64,000 bases of DNA from Allosphingosinicella vermicomposti (GTDB lineage: Bacteria > Pseudomonadota > Alphaproteobacteria > Sphingomonadales > Sphingomonadaceae). Made by a program: the position numbers and the translations under genes. The notes below the pieces were generated by a model, which was not told the DNA's origin, ran no database searches, and was given only the letters and a program-made list of their open reading frames with translations. The stretch spans positions 1,148,956 through 1,212,955 of the forward strand of contig NZ_PXYJ01000001.1 in assembly GCF_003012815.1 (NCBI RefSeq), read 5' to 3'. Shown in pieces: positions 34,985 to 43,535 of the stretch. The stretch's first letter is position 1; each line of letters begins with the position of its first letter.

Positions 34985-35869
34985 TTAATCTGCGGGAAGT
35001 GTTTTACGCACATGCTCGATCAGGCTAGCGAGCGGCGACCCCTGCGGTAGCGGCCGAAGCGTCGTCAGCCGTAACGCAACGCACGGTAAGGGAACGGCCG
35101 ATCGCAGCGCGATCAGGGTTCCAGCCGACAGCTCATCCGCGACGGCATAGTTGGGCAAAACCCCGATAGCGGCGCCTGCCAGCACGCCGCGCTTCACACC
35201 CTCGACACTGCCCGCCGATTCCAGGCGAGGCGGATGAGCCGTATCGCCTAGCCACGCATAGACTAGTTTGTTGAACGCACCCTCCGCATCGGAAAGGAGG
35301 GCCGTCCTTCCCGCCAAATCGCGCGGGGCCACCACCTTGCTCGCCAAGGCATGATGCGGGGCCACGACCAATCGCAATGCGACCAGCGCCAAGTCGTTGT
35401 CGTCGTCACTGCTCGCGCCCTCGATGGTGAGTGCAGCGTCGAGATCGCCGTCAGTGACGCGTTTCCTCAAGTCCTCGCATAGCCCGATCGCGATCCGGAC
35501 ATCGGCCCCGGGCCAGTGCCGGCGGAAGGCGCCCAGCGGCCCCGGCAGCAAGTAGGAACTGATCGATTCCACGGTCCCCAATTTGATCGTCGCTTGCCCC
35601 GGTTGCTTACCGACCGCGAGCGCGGCTTCCGACGCCGCAATCAGCGATCTGGCGTGCGGCAACATCGCCTCGCCCCCGGCGCTCAGCACGGCCTCGCGCC
35701 CCGCGCGGCGCAGCGTCATCGGCACGCCGACCAACCGTTCGAGCGACGACAGGGTCTCGGACACTGTCGATTGCGCAACGCCGAGCGCACGCGCCGCGGC
35801 ACCGATACCGCCGCCTTCGTGCACTGCGACAAGCGCGCGGCAGTGCCGGACTTCGAGGTCTCTGATCAT
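34985..35869 (-). CDS. LysR family transcriptional regulator
   Basis: The 294-residue protein has the LysR HTH at its N-terminus (RALVAVHEGGGIGAAARALG, then VAQSTVSETLSSLERLVG) and a periplasmic-binding-protein-like effector domain. I chose the ATG at 35869 because the longer frame from 35920 would run through a perfect LysR-type operator. It is divergent from the cysteine hydrolase gene, the standard layout for a LysR activator of its neighbour. The inducer is unknown. Confidence 0.9.
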   Translation of the reverse strand: MIRDLEVRHCRALVAVHEGGGIGAAARALGVAQSTVSETLSSLERLVGVPMTLRRAGREAVLSAGGEAMLPHARSLIAASEAALAVGKQPGQATIKLGTVESISSYLLPGPLGAFRRHWPGADVRIAIGLCEDLRKRVTDGDLDAALTIEGASSDDDNDLALVALRLVVAPHHALASKVVAPRDLAGRTALLSDAEGAFNKLVYAWLGDTAHPPRLESAGSVEGVKRGVLAGAAIGVLPNYAVADELSAGTLIALRSAVPLPCVALRLTTLRPLPQGSPLASLIEHVRKTLPAD

Positions 35870-35877
35870 GCGCGTCC

Positions 35878-35894
35878 CATCGGTATTTCCGATG
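35878..35894. promoter_or_regulatory. LysR-type operator (T-N11-A)
   Basis: CATCGG-TATTT-CCGATG is a perfect 6-bp dyad with a 5-nt spacer and contains T-N11-A. It lies in the 89-bp divergent region, 9 bp upstream of the LysR start. Confidence 0.75.
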
Positions 35895-35958
35895 ACCTTA
35901 TCGCCATTTTGGTACGCCACGCCAATCGCTCATTCGTTTTGAAGACGAGGAGTAACGC

Positions 35959-36552
35959 TTGACCGATTTGTCGCCCAACACCGCCTTACTAGTAGTCGAC
36001 ATGCAGATCGGGTTCGACCACCCCGCTTGGGGGCCTCGCAACAACCCCGACGCGGAGACCAAGGTCGCAGCCCTGATCGCAGCTTGGCGGGACGTCGGCG
36101 CGCCGGTGATCCACGTCCATCATGATTCGCCGCATCCCACGGGGCTGTTACGCCCCGGTACGCCGGGCAATGCGCCGAAGCCCGAGACACAACCGCGGGA
36201 TGACGAGCGGTTGTACCGAAAGACGGTCAACAGCGCGTTCATCGGCACCAGCCTGGAAGCGGATTTGCGGAGACAAAGCGTGGATACGCTGGCGATCGTC
36301 GGCCTGACCACCAACCATTGCATATCGACCACCGCCCGGATGGCGGGCAATCTCGGCTTCAAGACATTCCTTGCGGCAGACGCCACCGCGACATTCGACC
36401 GTGCCAATCTTGATGGCCGGGTCCGCCCCGCCGCCGAGGTCCATGATGCTGCGCTCAGCGATCTGCAGGCCGAGTTCGCCGACATCGTTTCCAGCGAATG
36501 GCTGATCGCCGCCCTTACCAATTCCACCGATAGAAAGGTTGCCCATGCTTAA
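35959..36552 (+). CDS. isochorismatase-family cysteine hydrolase
   Basis: The 197-residue protein shows the catalytic triad of the family: Asp in LLVVDMQIGFD, Lys in YRKTVNSAF and Cys in TTNHCISTTARMAG, with the cis-peptide segment VGLTTNHC. Members hydrolyse amides or vinyl ethers such as nicotinamide, N-carbamoyl compounds or isochorismate; the substrate here is unknown. It starts with TTG preceded by GAGGAG at 6-nt spacing. Its last 8 nt overlap the M13 peptidase start. Confidence 0.85.
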   Translation: MTDLSPNTALLVVDMQIGFDHPAWGPRNNPDAETKVAALIAAWRDVGAPVIHVHHDSPHPTGLLRPGTPGNAPKPETQPRDDERLYRKTVNSAFIGTSLEADLRRQSVDTLAIVGLTTNHCISTTARMAGNLGFKTFLAADATATFDRANLDGRVRPAAEVHDAALSDLQAEFADIVSSEWLIAALTNSTDRKVAHA

Positions 36553-38533
36553 GACCCGCGCGCCACGAGCCGGATTGCTCCTGGCCACGACCTGCCTTGC
36601 CGCCACTGGCATCGCGTCGGCGAGCATACCGCCCGTTCAAACCGAAGCGGTCGATCCCTCGATCCGGCCGGGCGAGGATTTCTATCGTTATGCCAACAAT
36701 GCATGGCTCAGCGCGACGCAGCTGCCCGAGGGTGCGTCACGCATCGACACGACGGCGCAGTTGCGTGCCGAGAATGTGCGCCGCGTGCGCGCGCTCGTCT
36801 CGGAAAGAATCACCAACCCGGTCACCCCAACCGATCAGAAGATTGCCGATTATTACCTGACCTTGACGGACAGCGCCGCAATCGAAGCCAAAGGATTGAC
36901 GCCGATTGCCGCAGACCTGGCAGAGGTGGCCGCGATTGCCGATCGACGCGCGCTCGCAAGCTGGCTCGGCCGCACTGTGAGCCTCGACGACGGCTACAAC
37001 CAGCAGACCCAAAGCGTGTTCGGCGTTTGGATCCACCAAGGCTACCAAGATCCCGATCGTTATGCTGCGCATTTGGTGCAGGGCGGCCTTGGTCTCGGCG
37101 ACCGTGACGCGTATCTCGACGCGTCGGCTGACGCCGTGACCAAGCGCGCGGCGTATCGCGCGCGGATCGCCAGCGCCCTCAAACTGGCCGGGTTCGACCG
37201 GCCGGAAGATCGCGCCGGCGGAATTCTCAACCTCGAAATCGCTATCGCCGGAACGCACGCGCCACGGTCGCATACCGACGATGTTTTCAAGATCGACAAT
37301 GAGTGGCAGCGCTCCGATTTCGCCGCACGAGCCCCAGGTCTCGACTGGGATGTCTATTTCGACGCGGCGGGGCTCGACGCCGCGCCGAGCTTCGTCGTTT
37401 GGCAGCCGAGCGCGGTAACCGGCAGCGCCAGATTGGTGGCGACGCAACCGCTCGACGTGTGGAAGGACTATCTCGCCTTCCACTTGATCGACCACTATGC
37501 CGCAGTCTTACCGCGGGCGGCCGGTGGTGCGGCGCCCGATGCCTTTAACGCGACCGAAGCCGTGTTCGGCGACGCGATTGGACAGCTTTATGTCGATCGC
37601 TACTTCCCGCCGCGCGCAAAGGCGGCTGCGGAGACCATGGTAGACAATATTCGTGCGGCGTTCCGCACGCGGTTGGCCAACTCCACCTGGATGGCGTCGG
37701 AAACGAAGTCCAAGGCGCTCGCCAAGCTGGATGCGCTGAAGGTCGGACTTGGTTACCCTTCGGCCTGGGTCGATTACTCGCCGCTCGCCGTGATACGCGG
37801 CGATGCCTTCGGCAATCTCAAGCGCGCCGAAGCCTTCGCCTATGCCCGTGAGATCGCGAAGCTTCGCAGCGCGGTCGATGCCAATGAATGGCCCCGATAC
37901 CTCCATCCGCATAAGGTGAGCGCGGTCCTGAACCTCAGCCCGAATAGCATGCAGTTTACGGCCGGATTGTTGCAGCCTCCCTATTTCGACGCGGACGGCG
38001 ATACTGCGGCCAATTACGGTTCGGCGGGCGCCGGACTGGCGCACGAAGTCAGCCACAGCTTCGATGAGGTCGGCAATATCTACGACGCGCAAGGGCGGCT
38101 TGGGCATTGGTGGAGCGAGGGCGACTTTGCAAGGTACAAGGCGGCGTCGGCACTGCTTGCGAGCCAGCTCGCCGCCTGTGCCGCGGCACCGGGGCTCTAT
38201 GCGCGCGCTAGCAAGATCCTCGGCGAAAGCACCGCCGATATCGCAGGGTTGGCAGTCGCCTACGATGCCTACCGCCTGTCGCTGCAAAGCAAACCCGACA
38301 GCGTCAAGAACGGCCTGACCGGCGATCAGCGCTTTTTCGCCGCCTTCGCGCAACGCTGGCGGCGGCTACAGACGGACGCGTCATTGCGCACGCAGGTCGA
38401 GACCGACAATCACGCCCCGCCCTCTTGCCGCAGCGGCTTGGTGCGCAACATAGATCCCTGGGTAAAGGCGTTCGACGTCAAAGCTGGCGCCCCGCTTTTC
38501 CTCCCTCCCGGCGACCGTATCCGGGTCTGGTAA
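36545..38533 (+). CDS. M13 family zinc metallopeptidase (neprilysin-like), secreted
   Basis: The 662-residue protein has a signal peptide (about 1-27), the M13 N-terminal helical domain (PGEDFYRYANNAWL) and a C-terminal catalytic domain. HEVSH at about residues 500-504 supplies two zinc ligands and the catalytic Glu, and GESTADIAG (about 560) supplies the third ligand. The family's C-terminal CxxW ends here as IRVW, without the cysteine. I chose the ATG at 36545, which overlaps the cysteine hydrolase stop. It should degrade peptides in the periplasm or outside the cell. Confidence 0.92.
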   Translation: MLKTRAPRAGLLLATTCLAATGIASASIPPVQTEAVDPSIRPGEDFYRYANNAWLSATQLPEGASRIDTTAQLRAENVRRVRALVSERITNPVTPTDQKIADYYLTLTDSAAIEAKGLTPIAADLAEVAAIADRRALASWLGRTVSLDDGYNQQTQSVFGVWIHQGYQDPDRYAAHLVQGGLGLGDRDAYLDASADAVTKRAAYRARIASALKLAGFDRPEDRAGGILNLEIAIAGTHAPRSHTDDVFKIDNEWQRSDFAARAPGLDWDVYFDAAGLDAAPSFVVWQPSAVTGSARLVATQPLDVWKDYLAFHLIDHYAAVLPRAAGGAAPDAFNATEAVFGDAIGQLYVDRYFPPRAKAAAETMVDNIRAAFRTRLANSTWMASETKSKALAKLDALKVGLGYPSAWVDYSPLAVIRGDAFGNLKRAEAFAYAREIAKLRSAVDANEWPRYLHPHKVSAVLNLSPNSMQFTAGLLQPPYFDADGDTAANYGSAGAGLAHEVSHSFDEVGNIYDAQGRLGHWWSEGDFARYKAASALLASQLAACAAAPGLYARASKILGESTADIAGLAVAYDAYRLSLQSKPDSVKNGLTGDQRFFAAFAQRWRRLQTDASLRTQVETDNHAPPSCRSGLVRNIDPWVKAFDVKAGAPLFLPPGDRIRVW

Positions 38534-38536
38534 CCC

Positions 38537-40060
38537 GTGATCCGCAACCTCCTGCCCGCCGCCGTCTGCCTTGCCCTGATGCCGGCGCCGGCGCAGGCCG
38601 GGTGGCACGTTGCGCAGTCCAAGCACTTCATTGTCTATTCGGACGATCACCCGGCAGAATTGACCGCTTTTGCCACGCGACTAGAACGTTTCGACAAGGC
38701 GGTGCGCGTCGCCCTCAATCTACCTGATCCGGCCATTGGTCCGTCCGGTCGACTGATGATCTTTATTGTGCGGTCGACCGACGATGTCGAGCGGATCACC
38801 GGCATGAAGGGCGCCGACATCTATCAGCCGCAATCGCAAGCAGGAGCTTGGGCGTTTTTCCCGCAGCGCAGCCCAAATGATCACGGCCGCCGGACTCCTT
38901 CGCCGCTAGAAGTGCTGCAGCATGCTTACACCCACCGTGTCCTGCTTGGCAGCTGGCGGGACGTCCAGCTGCCGCCATGGCTGAGCGAAGGGTTTGCGGA
39001 ATTTTTCGCTACGACCAAAGTCCGCTCCGATGGCAGTGTTGTTCTAGGTGGCCTTCCCGAATATCGCTGGGACGGCATCGATCAGGCAGATGTTTTTCCG
39101 GTCGAGCGGCTCGTCAGCACCGGCCCCGATTTCACCGATGCCAAGCAAATGCACGTCTTCATCGGCCGCGCCTGGCTGTTGATCAACTATCTCACATTCG
39201 ACACTGATCGATCGAACCTGTTGAACGCCTATGTTGCGGCGATCCGGTCCGGAAAGCCGACGCAAGAGGCAGCGGCGATCTTGGGCGTAGATGCCTGGCT
39301 CGACAAAAAGCTCGATGCTTACGGCAAACGCCCGACTTGGCCCTCAGCCGTATTGAGCGTTGACGAGGTGCCGATCGACCCGGTCACCACACGTGCACTG
39401 ACTACCGGCGAGGCCGCAATGATACCCGTGGTTATGCGGCTTCGCAGCAGGAGCAGCACCGCAAGACCGCGTGACGTCTTGATACAGGCCCGCGCGTTTG
39501 CTGCGCCATTCGTCAACGATGCGGCCGTACAGAATGTCCTGGCCCAAGCGGCCTATGATGGAGGCGACTTCGCACTGTCTTCGGCCTCAGCCGATCGTGC
39601 ACTTTCGGCGGATCCGCGATCGGTCGATGCGATGATCGTCAAGGGCCGTGCACTCGCTGCGCTGGCCGTCAGGGAGGCCAGTGATCCGTCCACCTGGGCC
39701 GCCGCGCGCAGCTGGTTCATGGCGGCAAATGAGGCAGATCCGCTTTATTTTTTCCCGTTACAACTCTTCTACGAATCGTTCCGCGCGGCGAGCCAGGAGC
39801 CTACGCCATCGGCGCGTCAGGCGTTGCTCCATGCCTATTCACTCAATCCGACCAATGGCGCCTTGCGGATAGAGGCCGCGCGCATATTCCTGGAGGATGG
39901 CGATCTGGATGCAGCCAGGGTCGCGCTGGGTAATGCGTCAATCGACGAATATGGCGGCGCTATTGCGCCGATAGCCGCCAGAACCGTGCAGGCGTTGGAT
40001 GTCGGCGGCGCGGCTGAAGCTTTGACTGCCTTGGCAGCATTCCCGCCCAAAGCCGATTAG
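38537..40060 (+). CDS. secreted gluzincin-like protein with inactive HAYTH motif
   Basis: The 507-residue protein starts with GTG and has a signal peptide ending near APAQA. The central part resembles gluzincin peptidases: HAYTH (129-133) stands where HExxH is expected and WLSEGFAEFFA supplies the third ligand (Glu151). The codon for the catalytic Glu is GCT, alanine. Zinc binding may persist but hydrolysis should not. The C-terminal half is a TPR-like helical array. It follows the M13 gene by 3 nt and may act as a binding or regulatory partner. Confidence 0.7.
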   Translation: MIRNLLPAAVCLALMPAPAQAGWHVAQSKHFIVYSDDHPAELTAFATRLERFDKAVRVALNLPDPAIGPSGRLMIFIVRSTDDVERITGMKGADIYQPQSQAGAWAFFPQRSPNDHGRRTPSPLEVLQHAYTHRVLLGSWRDVQLPPWLSEGFAEFFATTKVRSDGSVVLGGLPEYRWDGIDQADVFPVERLVSTGPDFTDAKQMHVFIGRAWLLINYLTFDTDRSNLLNAYVAAIRSGKPTQEAAAILGVDAWLDKKLDAYGKRPTWPSAVLSVDEVPIDPVTTRALTTGEAAMIPVVMRLRSRSSTARPRDVLIQARAFAAPFVNDAAVQNVLAQAAYDGGDFALSSASADRALSADPRSVDAMIVKGRALAALAVREASDPSTWAAARSWFMAANEADPLYFFPLQLFYESFRAASQEPTPSARQALLHAYSLNPTNGALRIEAARIFLEDGDLDAARVALGNASIDEYGGAIAPIAARTVQALDVGGAAEALTALAAFPPKAD

Positions 40061-40120
40061 AAGTGCACCTTAGCCGCTGATGCCAGATTCGAGCAGTGAT
40101 GCGGCCACCACCTTCTCAGT

Positions 40121-40921
40121 TCAGAAATGGATCCAGGCGCCGAGGAGCAATCCGCGTTCGCGTAGCGCGTTTTTGCCGTCCAGCGTCATCAAGCCGCCGA
40201 GATGCAGGGAGACGGTATCGTTGATGTCGTAGACGCCGCTCAAAAACAGATTGTGGTAGCGGTAGCTGCGGAATTCATCGTCGCCCGGACCGTCGGAAAA
40301 TGTATTGTACAAATTGGCCATGAGCAGCGTCCGCGGGGTGGGACGGAAGCCAAAGATGATGTCCGCGTGAAATTCGTTCGGCGGATCATCGCCACGAAAC
40401 GTATAGCCCGCATCGCCGATGACGAAGGCGTCGTGCCCGCTTATTCCAAAGCCATGGCCGACCTGGGCGCGCAGATCGAATTCCATGCCTTCGCTGCTCA
40501 CCTGGCCGAGCGTGTCGCGGAAGGGGTCGATGGGGATGCGCACTTTCCCTTGTAGCGAGATGTGCGTGCTGCCGATTTCGGCGATCCGGTAGCGGGCGCC
40601 GAGATCGACGAACTGAAATCCAGTCTCATTGCGCTGCGGCTCGTTCTTGATGTTGATGTCGCGGAGACTCGGTGTGAGAAGCAGCGTCAGGTCGTCCGTG
40701 GCGCCATATTCGAAATTGAAATAAACCTGGGCCTGACGGTAATTGTTGATGTCGTAGACGTTGCCATTGTCGTCGAACGCCTTGTCGCTGTTCGAATAAA
40801 GGCCGGTTATGATGACCCGCCCCTCCCCTTGGTCCTGGACAAAGGCTTGGGCTTGCAACGCGGCTGGCAGGGTGGCCAGGCCAAGGACGGAAAGAGCCTT
40901 GAGTGCGGCGCGCATCTGCAT
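40121..40921 (-). CDS. outer-membrane beta-barrel protein
   Basis: The 266-residue protein has a signal peptide ending at AALQAQA, alternating amphipathic strands throughout and a C-terminal Phe (GAWIHF), the usual outer-membrane assembly signal. The strands around YFNFEYGATDDLTLLL resemble transporter or porin-like families annotated as unknown. The ATG at 40921 is preferred to a TTG at 40927. Cargo is unknown. Confidence 0.75.
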   Translation of the reverse strand: MQMRAALKALSVLGLATLPAALQAQAFVQDQGEGRVIITGLYSNSDKAFDDNGNVYDINNYRQAQVYFNFEYGATDDLTLLLTPSLRDINIKNEPQRNETGFQFVDLGARYRIAEIGSTHISLQGKVRIPIDPFRDTLGQVSSEGMEFDLRAQVGHGFGISGHDAFVIGDAGYTFRGDDPPNEFHADIIFGFRPTPRTLLMANLYNTFSDGPGDDEFRSYRYHNLFLSGVYDINDTVSLHLGGLMTLDGKNALRERGLLLGAWIHF

Positions 40922-41276
40922 GATCAACCCCTTTTCGTTCTGGCCTTTCCCCTCCCGTCAAAAGGCGGCTTTATCTGCGCAAGTATCGCCGATCAGAGCG
41001 CATCCAGCCATGGTGGAAAACACGCAGAGCAATCCGCCAGGCCGACCTGCGACAGGGCTCACGAAAATACCGCAATAACGAATGCGGATAACAGGCCACG
41101 ATAATTTTATCCGTTTCCAGGAACTTATCCCCATCTGAGCGCGCGTTAACACTTGCACCGCCGTAAAATCTTCGCCTAAAGCCATCGCGGGCAGAAGGGG
41201 CGCGGCGGGGCGCATGGAGCGGGCATGACTGTGCCAGCGCCATACAACCCGCCGCGCGAGCAGAGGCGGGCGGGAC
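40922..41276. other. divergent intergenic region, no gene supported
   Basis: About 355 bp separate the beta-barrel gene and the xylanase gene, which point away from each other. Short frames look non-coding. No strong promoter or operator is visible, though the stretch around 41080-41120 is AT-richer than its surroundings. Confidence 0.5.
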
Positions 41277-42401
41277 GTGTCTTTCCAGATTTCGCGCAGG
41301 CATTTTCTTGCCGCGATGGGCGCTGGCCCCTTGGCTGGCAGCCAGGCGTTTCAGGGTGCAATGGCGGCGTCATTCAAGAACGATCCGGCGCCCTCCCTCG
41401 CGGAGGCGGCCCGGCGCAGGGGGCGGTTTTTCGGCGCAGCCATCCGCATGGATCAGCTGGATGCCGATCCCGACCTGAAGGATGCGGTACTGCACGAATG
41501 TTCGTCGCTGACGCCGGAAATCCACTTCAACTGGAACAGTTTCCGTTACCATCGCAACAGCCCCTGGTTCGAACATGCCGACAGCCTGGTCGCGCTCGCT
41601 GAGCAGCACAGTCTCCATGTGCGCGGTCACAGCCTGCTCTGGGAGCAGACCACGCCGCGCTGGGCGATCAAGGAACTGAAGCGGACGAAGGATTGGAGCC
41701 TCGTCGACGCTTTCTTCAAGGAAGTACTGCCGCGCTATGAAGGGCGCGTTCACGAATGGGACGTGGTGAACGAGCCGATCGATAGCGAGCGCGGCGTCAA
41801 CGGCCTGCGCACGACCATATTCTATAAGGCGTTTGGGCCATCTTATATCGAACGGGCAATGCATGAGGCGCGGCGCTACGACCGCAAGGCAAAGCTGTTC
41901 ATCAACGAATATGGCTTCGACTATGACAATCCCGTCGAAGAGGACCGGCGAACCTATTTCCTGAAGCTGATCGAGCGGCTGAAGAAGGACAATGTGCCGC
42001 TGGATGGCGTCGGCGTTCAGGCTCACCTCGATCTGTCGAAGGGTCCGTTCAAGCCGCAGGTGGTGCGCAATTTCCTGAAAGAGCTGCGCGCCTTCGACAT
42101 CGACGTCGTCATTACCGAGCTTGATGTGAAGGAACATGACAAGGGCGCGCCCCTTCCCCTTCGCGACAAACGCGTGGCGGCGGAAGCGCGGTCGTTCCTG
42201 GAAGTGGCGCTGGACGAGCCTGCGGTGACCGGCGTCGTCACTTGGGGCCTTAGCGACCGGCACAGCTGGCTGGAAGATCAGTCCAAGGGATTGCCGCCCG
42301 TCCACAAGGCTCACAAGATCAATCGCGGGCTTCCCTATGACGCGAAGCTTGAACGCAAGGACATGTATTACGCCATGCGCGAAGCCTTCCTGCAGGCCTG
42401 A
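41277..42401 (+). CDS. GH10 endo-1,4-beta-xylanase, Tat-exported
   Basis: The 374-residue protein begins with a twin-arginine-like signal (SRRHFLAAMG) followed by a GH10 (beta/alpha)8 barrel. The acid/base Glu166 is in WDVVNEPI and the nucleophile Glu281 is in VVITELDV; RGHSLLWEQ and the downstream TWGLSDRHSWL also fit. It hydrolyses xylan-type beta-1,4 linkages outside the cytoplasm. It starts with GTG and ends directly against the stop of the convergent epimerase gene. Confidence 0.93.
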   Translation: MSFQISRRHFLAAMGAGPLAGSQAFQGAMAASFKNDPAPSLAEAARRRGRFFGAAIRMDQLDADPDLKDAVLHECSSLTPEIHFNWNSFRYHRNSPWFEHADSLVALAEQHSLHVRGHSLLWEQTTPRWAIKELKRTKDWSLVDAFFKEVLPRYEGRVHEWDVVNEPIDSERGVNGLRTTIFYKAFGPSYIERAMHEARRYDRKAKLFINEYGFDYDNPVEEDRRTYFLKLIERLKKDNVPLDGVGVQAHLDLSKGPFKPQVVRNFLKELRAFDIDVVITELDVKEHDKGAPLPLRDKRVAAEARSFLEVALDEPAVTGVVTWGLSDRHSWLEDQSKGLPPVHKAHKINRGLPYDAKLERKDMYYAMREAFLQA

Positions 42402-43535
42402 TCAGACGACGAGCTTGCTGACGGAAAGCTCCTGAAGGCAGGCCTCGCTGCGGTCCGTGGGTTTCCTGGCAACGCGGACCCAGTCGATCAGCTCGGCCAT
42501 GCCGTCCTCGAAACTCCGCTCCGGCCGGATGCCGAATACGCGCTCGATCTTGCCGATATCGGCGAAGCAGTGGCGGATGTCGCCGACGCGATACTGCTCC
42601 AAAATGCGCGGCGCGATATTCTTGTGGAGGAGATGGGCGAGCGTGAAGGCCATCTCGTTGACCGACACGGCCTGGCCGCTGCCAACGTTGAAGGCGTCCC
42701 AAATCCGCAGATCGCTTTCCAGCACGGTCGCGAAAGCGTTGGCGACATCGTGAACGTGGACAAAGTCGCGCCGCTGTTCTCCATCCTCGAACACCAAAGG
42801 CGGCTGGTCGTTAATAAGACGGGAAATGAAGATGGCGGCGACACCCGTATAGGGATTGGAAAGCGCCTGCCGCGATCCATAGACATTAAATAGGCGGAGC
42901 GCGATTGTCGGGATACCCAGCGCGCGACCGACCGAGAGAAACATCTCCTCATGATCGCGTTTGTTGATCGCATAGATTGAGGTGGGCTGTAGCGGCTTAT
43001 CCTCGCTGGTCGGGACTGGAGCCAGGCTTTCGCCTTCCAGCTCCAACTCCCAATCGCGCCGGGCCAGCTGATCGTGGCCGCGCGTCGGGGGCGCGACCGC
43101 GGATCCGTCAATGCGGCGATACTCGCCTTCCCCATAGCTCGACATGGAAGAGGCCACCGCGATCCGCTGCACCGTATGTGGCACGCGCGACAGGGTTTCG
43201 AGCACCACGGCCGCGCCCATCACATTGTTGCGGGTGTAATCGACGATATTCGTCATACTCTGACCGACGCCGACGGAAGCGGCTAGGTGGCAAAGATGGG
43301 TCACTCCCGATAGCGCTCCTTCAAACACGCCATCGTCCAATATGTCACCGCGGATCCGGTGTGCACCGGGGTTAAGGTAGACGGGCCAGCCATCCACATC
43401 CATTTCCGCATCGCCATGCACTTGAGGCGACAGGCAATCGAGCACCGTCACTTCAAAGCCGCGCTCCAGCATCATGTCGGTGAGGTGGGAGCCGATAAAC
43501 CCGGCGCCGCCGGTGATGAGAACATGCCCTGTCAT
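42402..43535 (-). CDS. NAD-dependent sugar-nucleotide epimerase/dehydratase (extended SDR)
   Basis: The 377-residue protein has the NAD-binding GGAGFIGSHL at its N-terminus, catalytic Ser in ASSMSSYGEG and the YxxxK pair in YAINKRDHE. It acts on nucleotide sugars, probably a C4 epimerase; the substrate cannot be told. It is the last gene of a three-gene operon, overlapping the glycosyltransferase by 4 nt (ATGA). Confidence 0.85.
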   Translation of the reverse strand: MTGHVLITGGAGFIGSHLTDMMLERGFEVTVLDCLSPQVHGDAEMDVDGWPVYLNPGAHRIRGDILDDGVFEGALSGVTHLCHLAASVGVGQSMTNIVDYTRNNVMGAAVVLETLSRVPHTVQRIAVASSMSSYGEGEYRRIDGSAVAPPTRGHDQLARRDWELELEGESLAPVPTSEDKPLQPTSIYAINKRDHEEMFLSVGRALGIPTIALRLFNVYGSRQALSNPYTGVAAIFISRLINDQPPLVFEDGEQRRDFVHVHDVANAFATVLESDLRIWDAFNVGSGQAVSVNEMAFTLAHLLHKNIAPRILEQYRVGDIRHCFADIGKIERVFGIRPERSFEDGMAELIDWVRVARKPTDRSEACLQELSVSKLVV

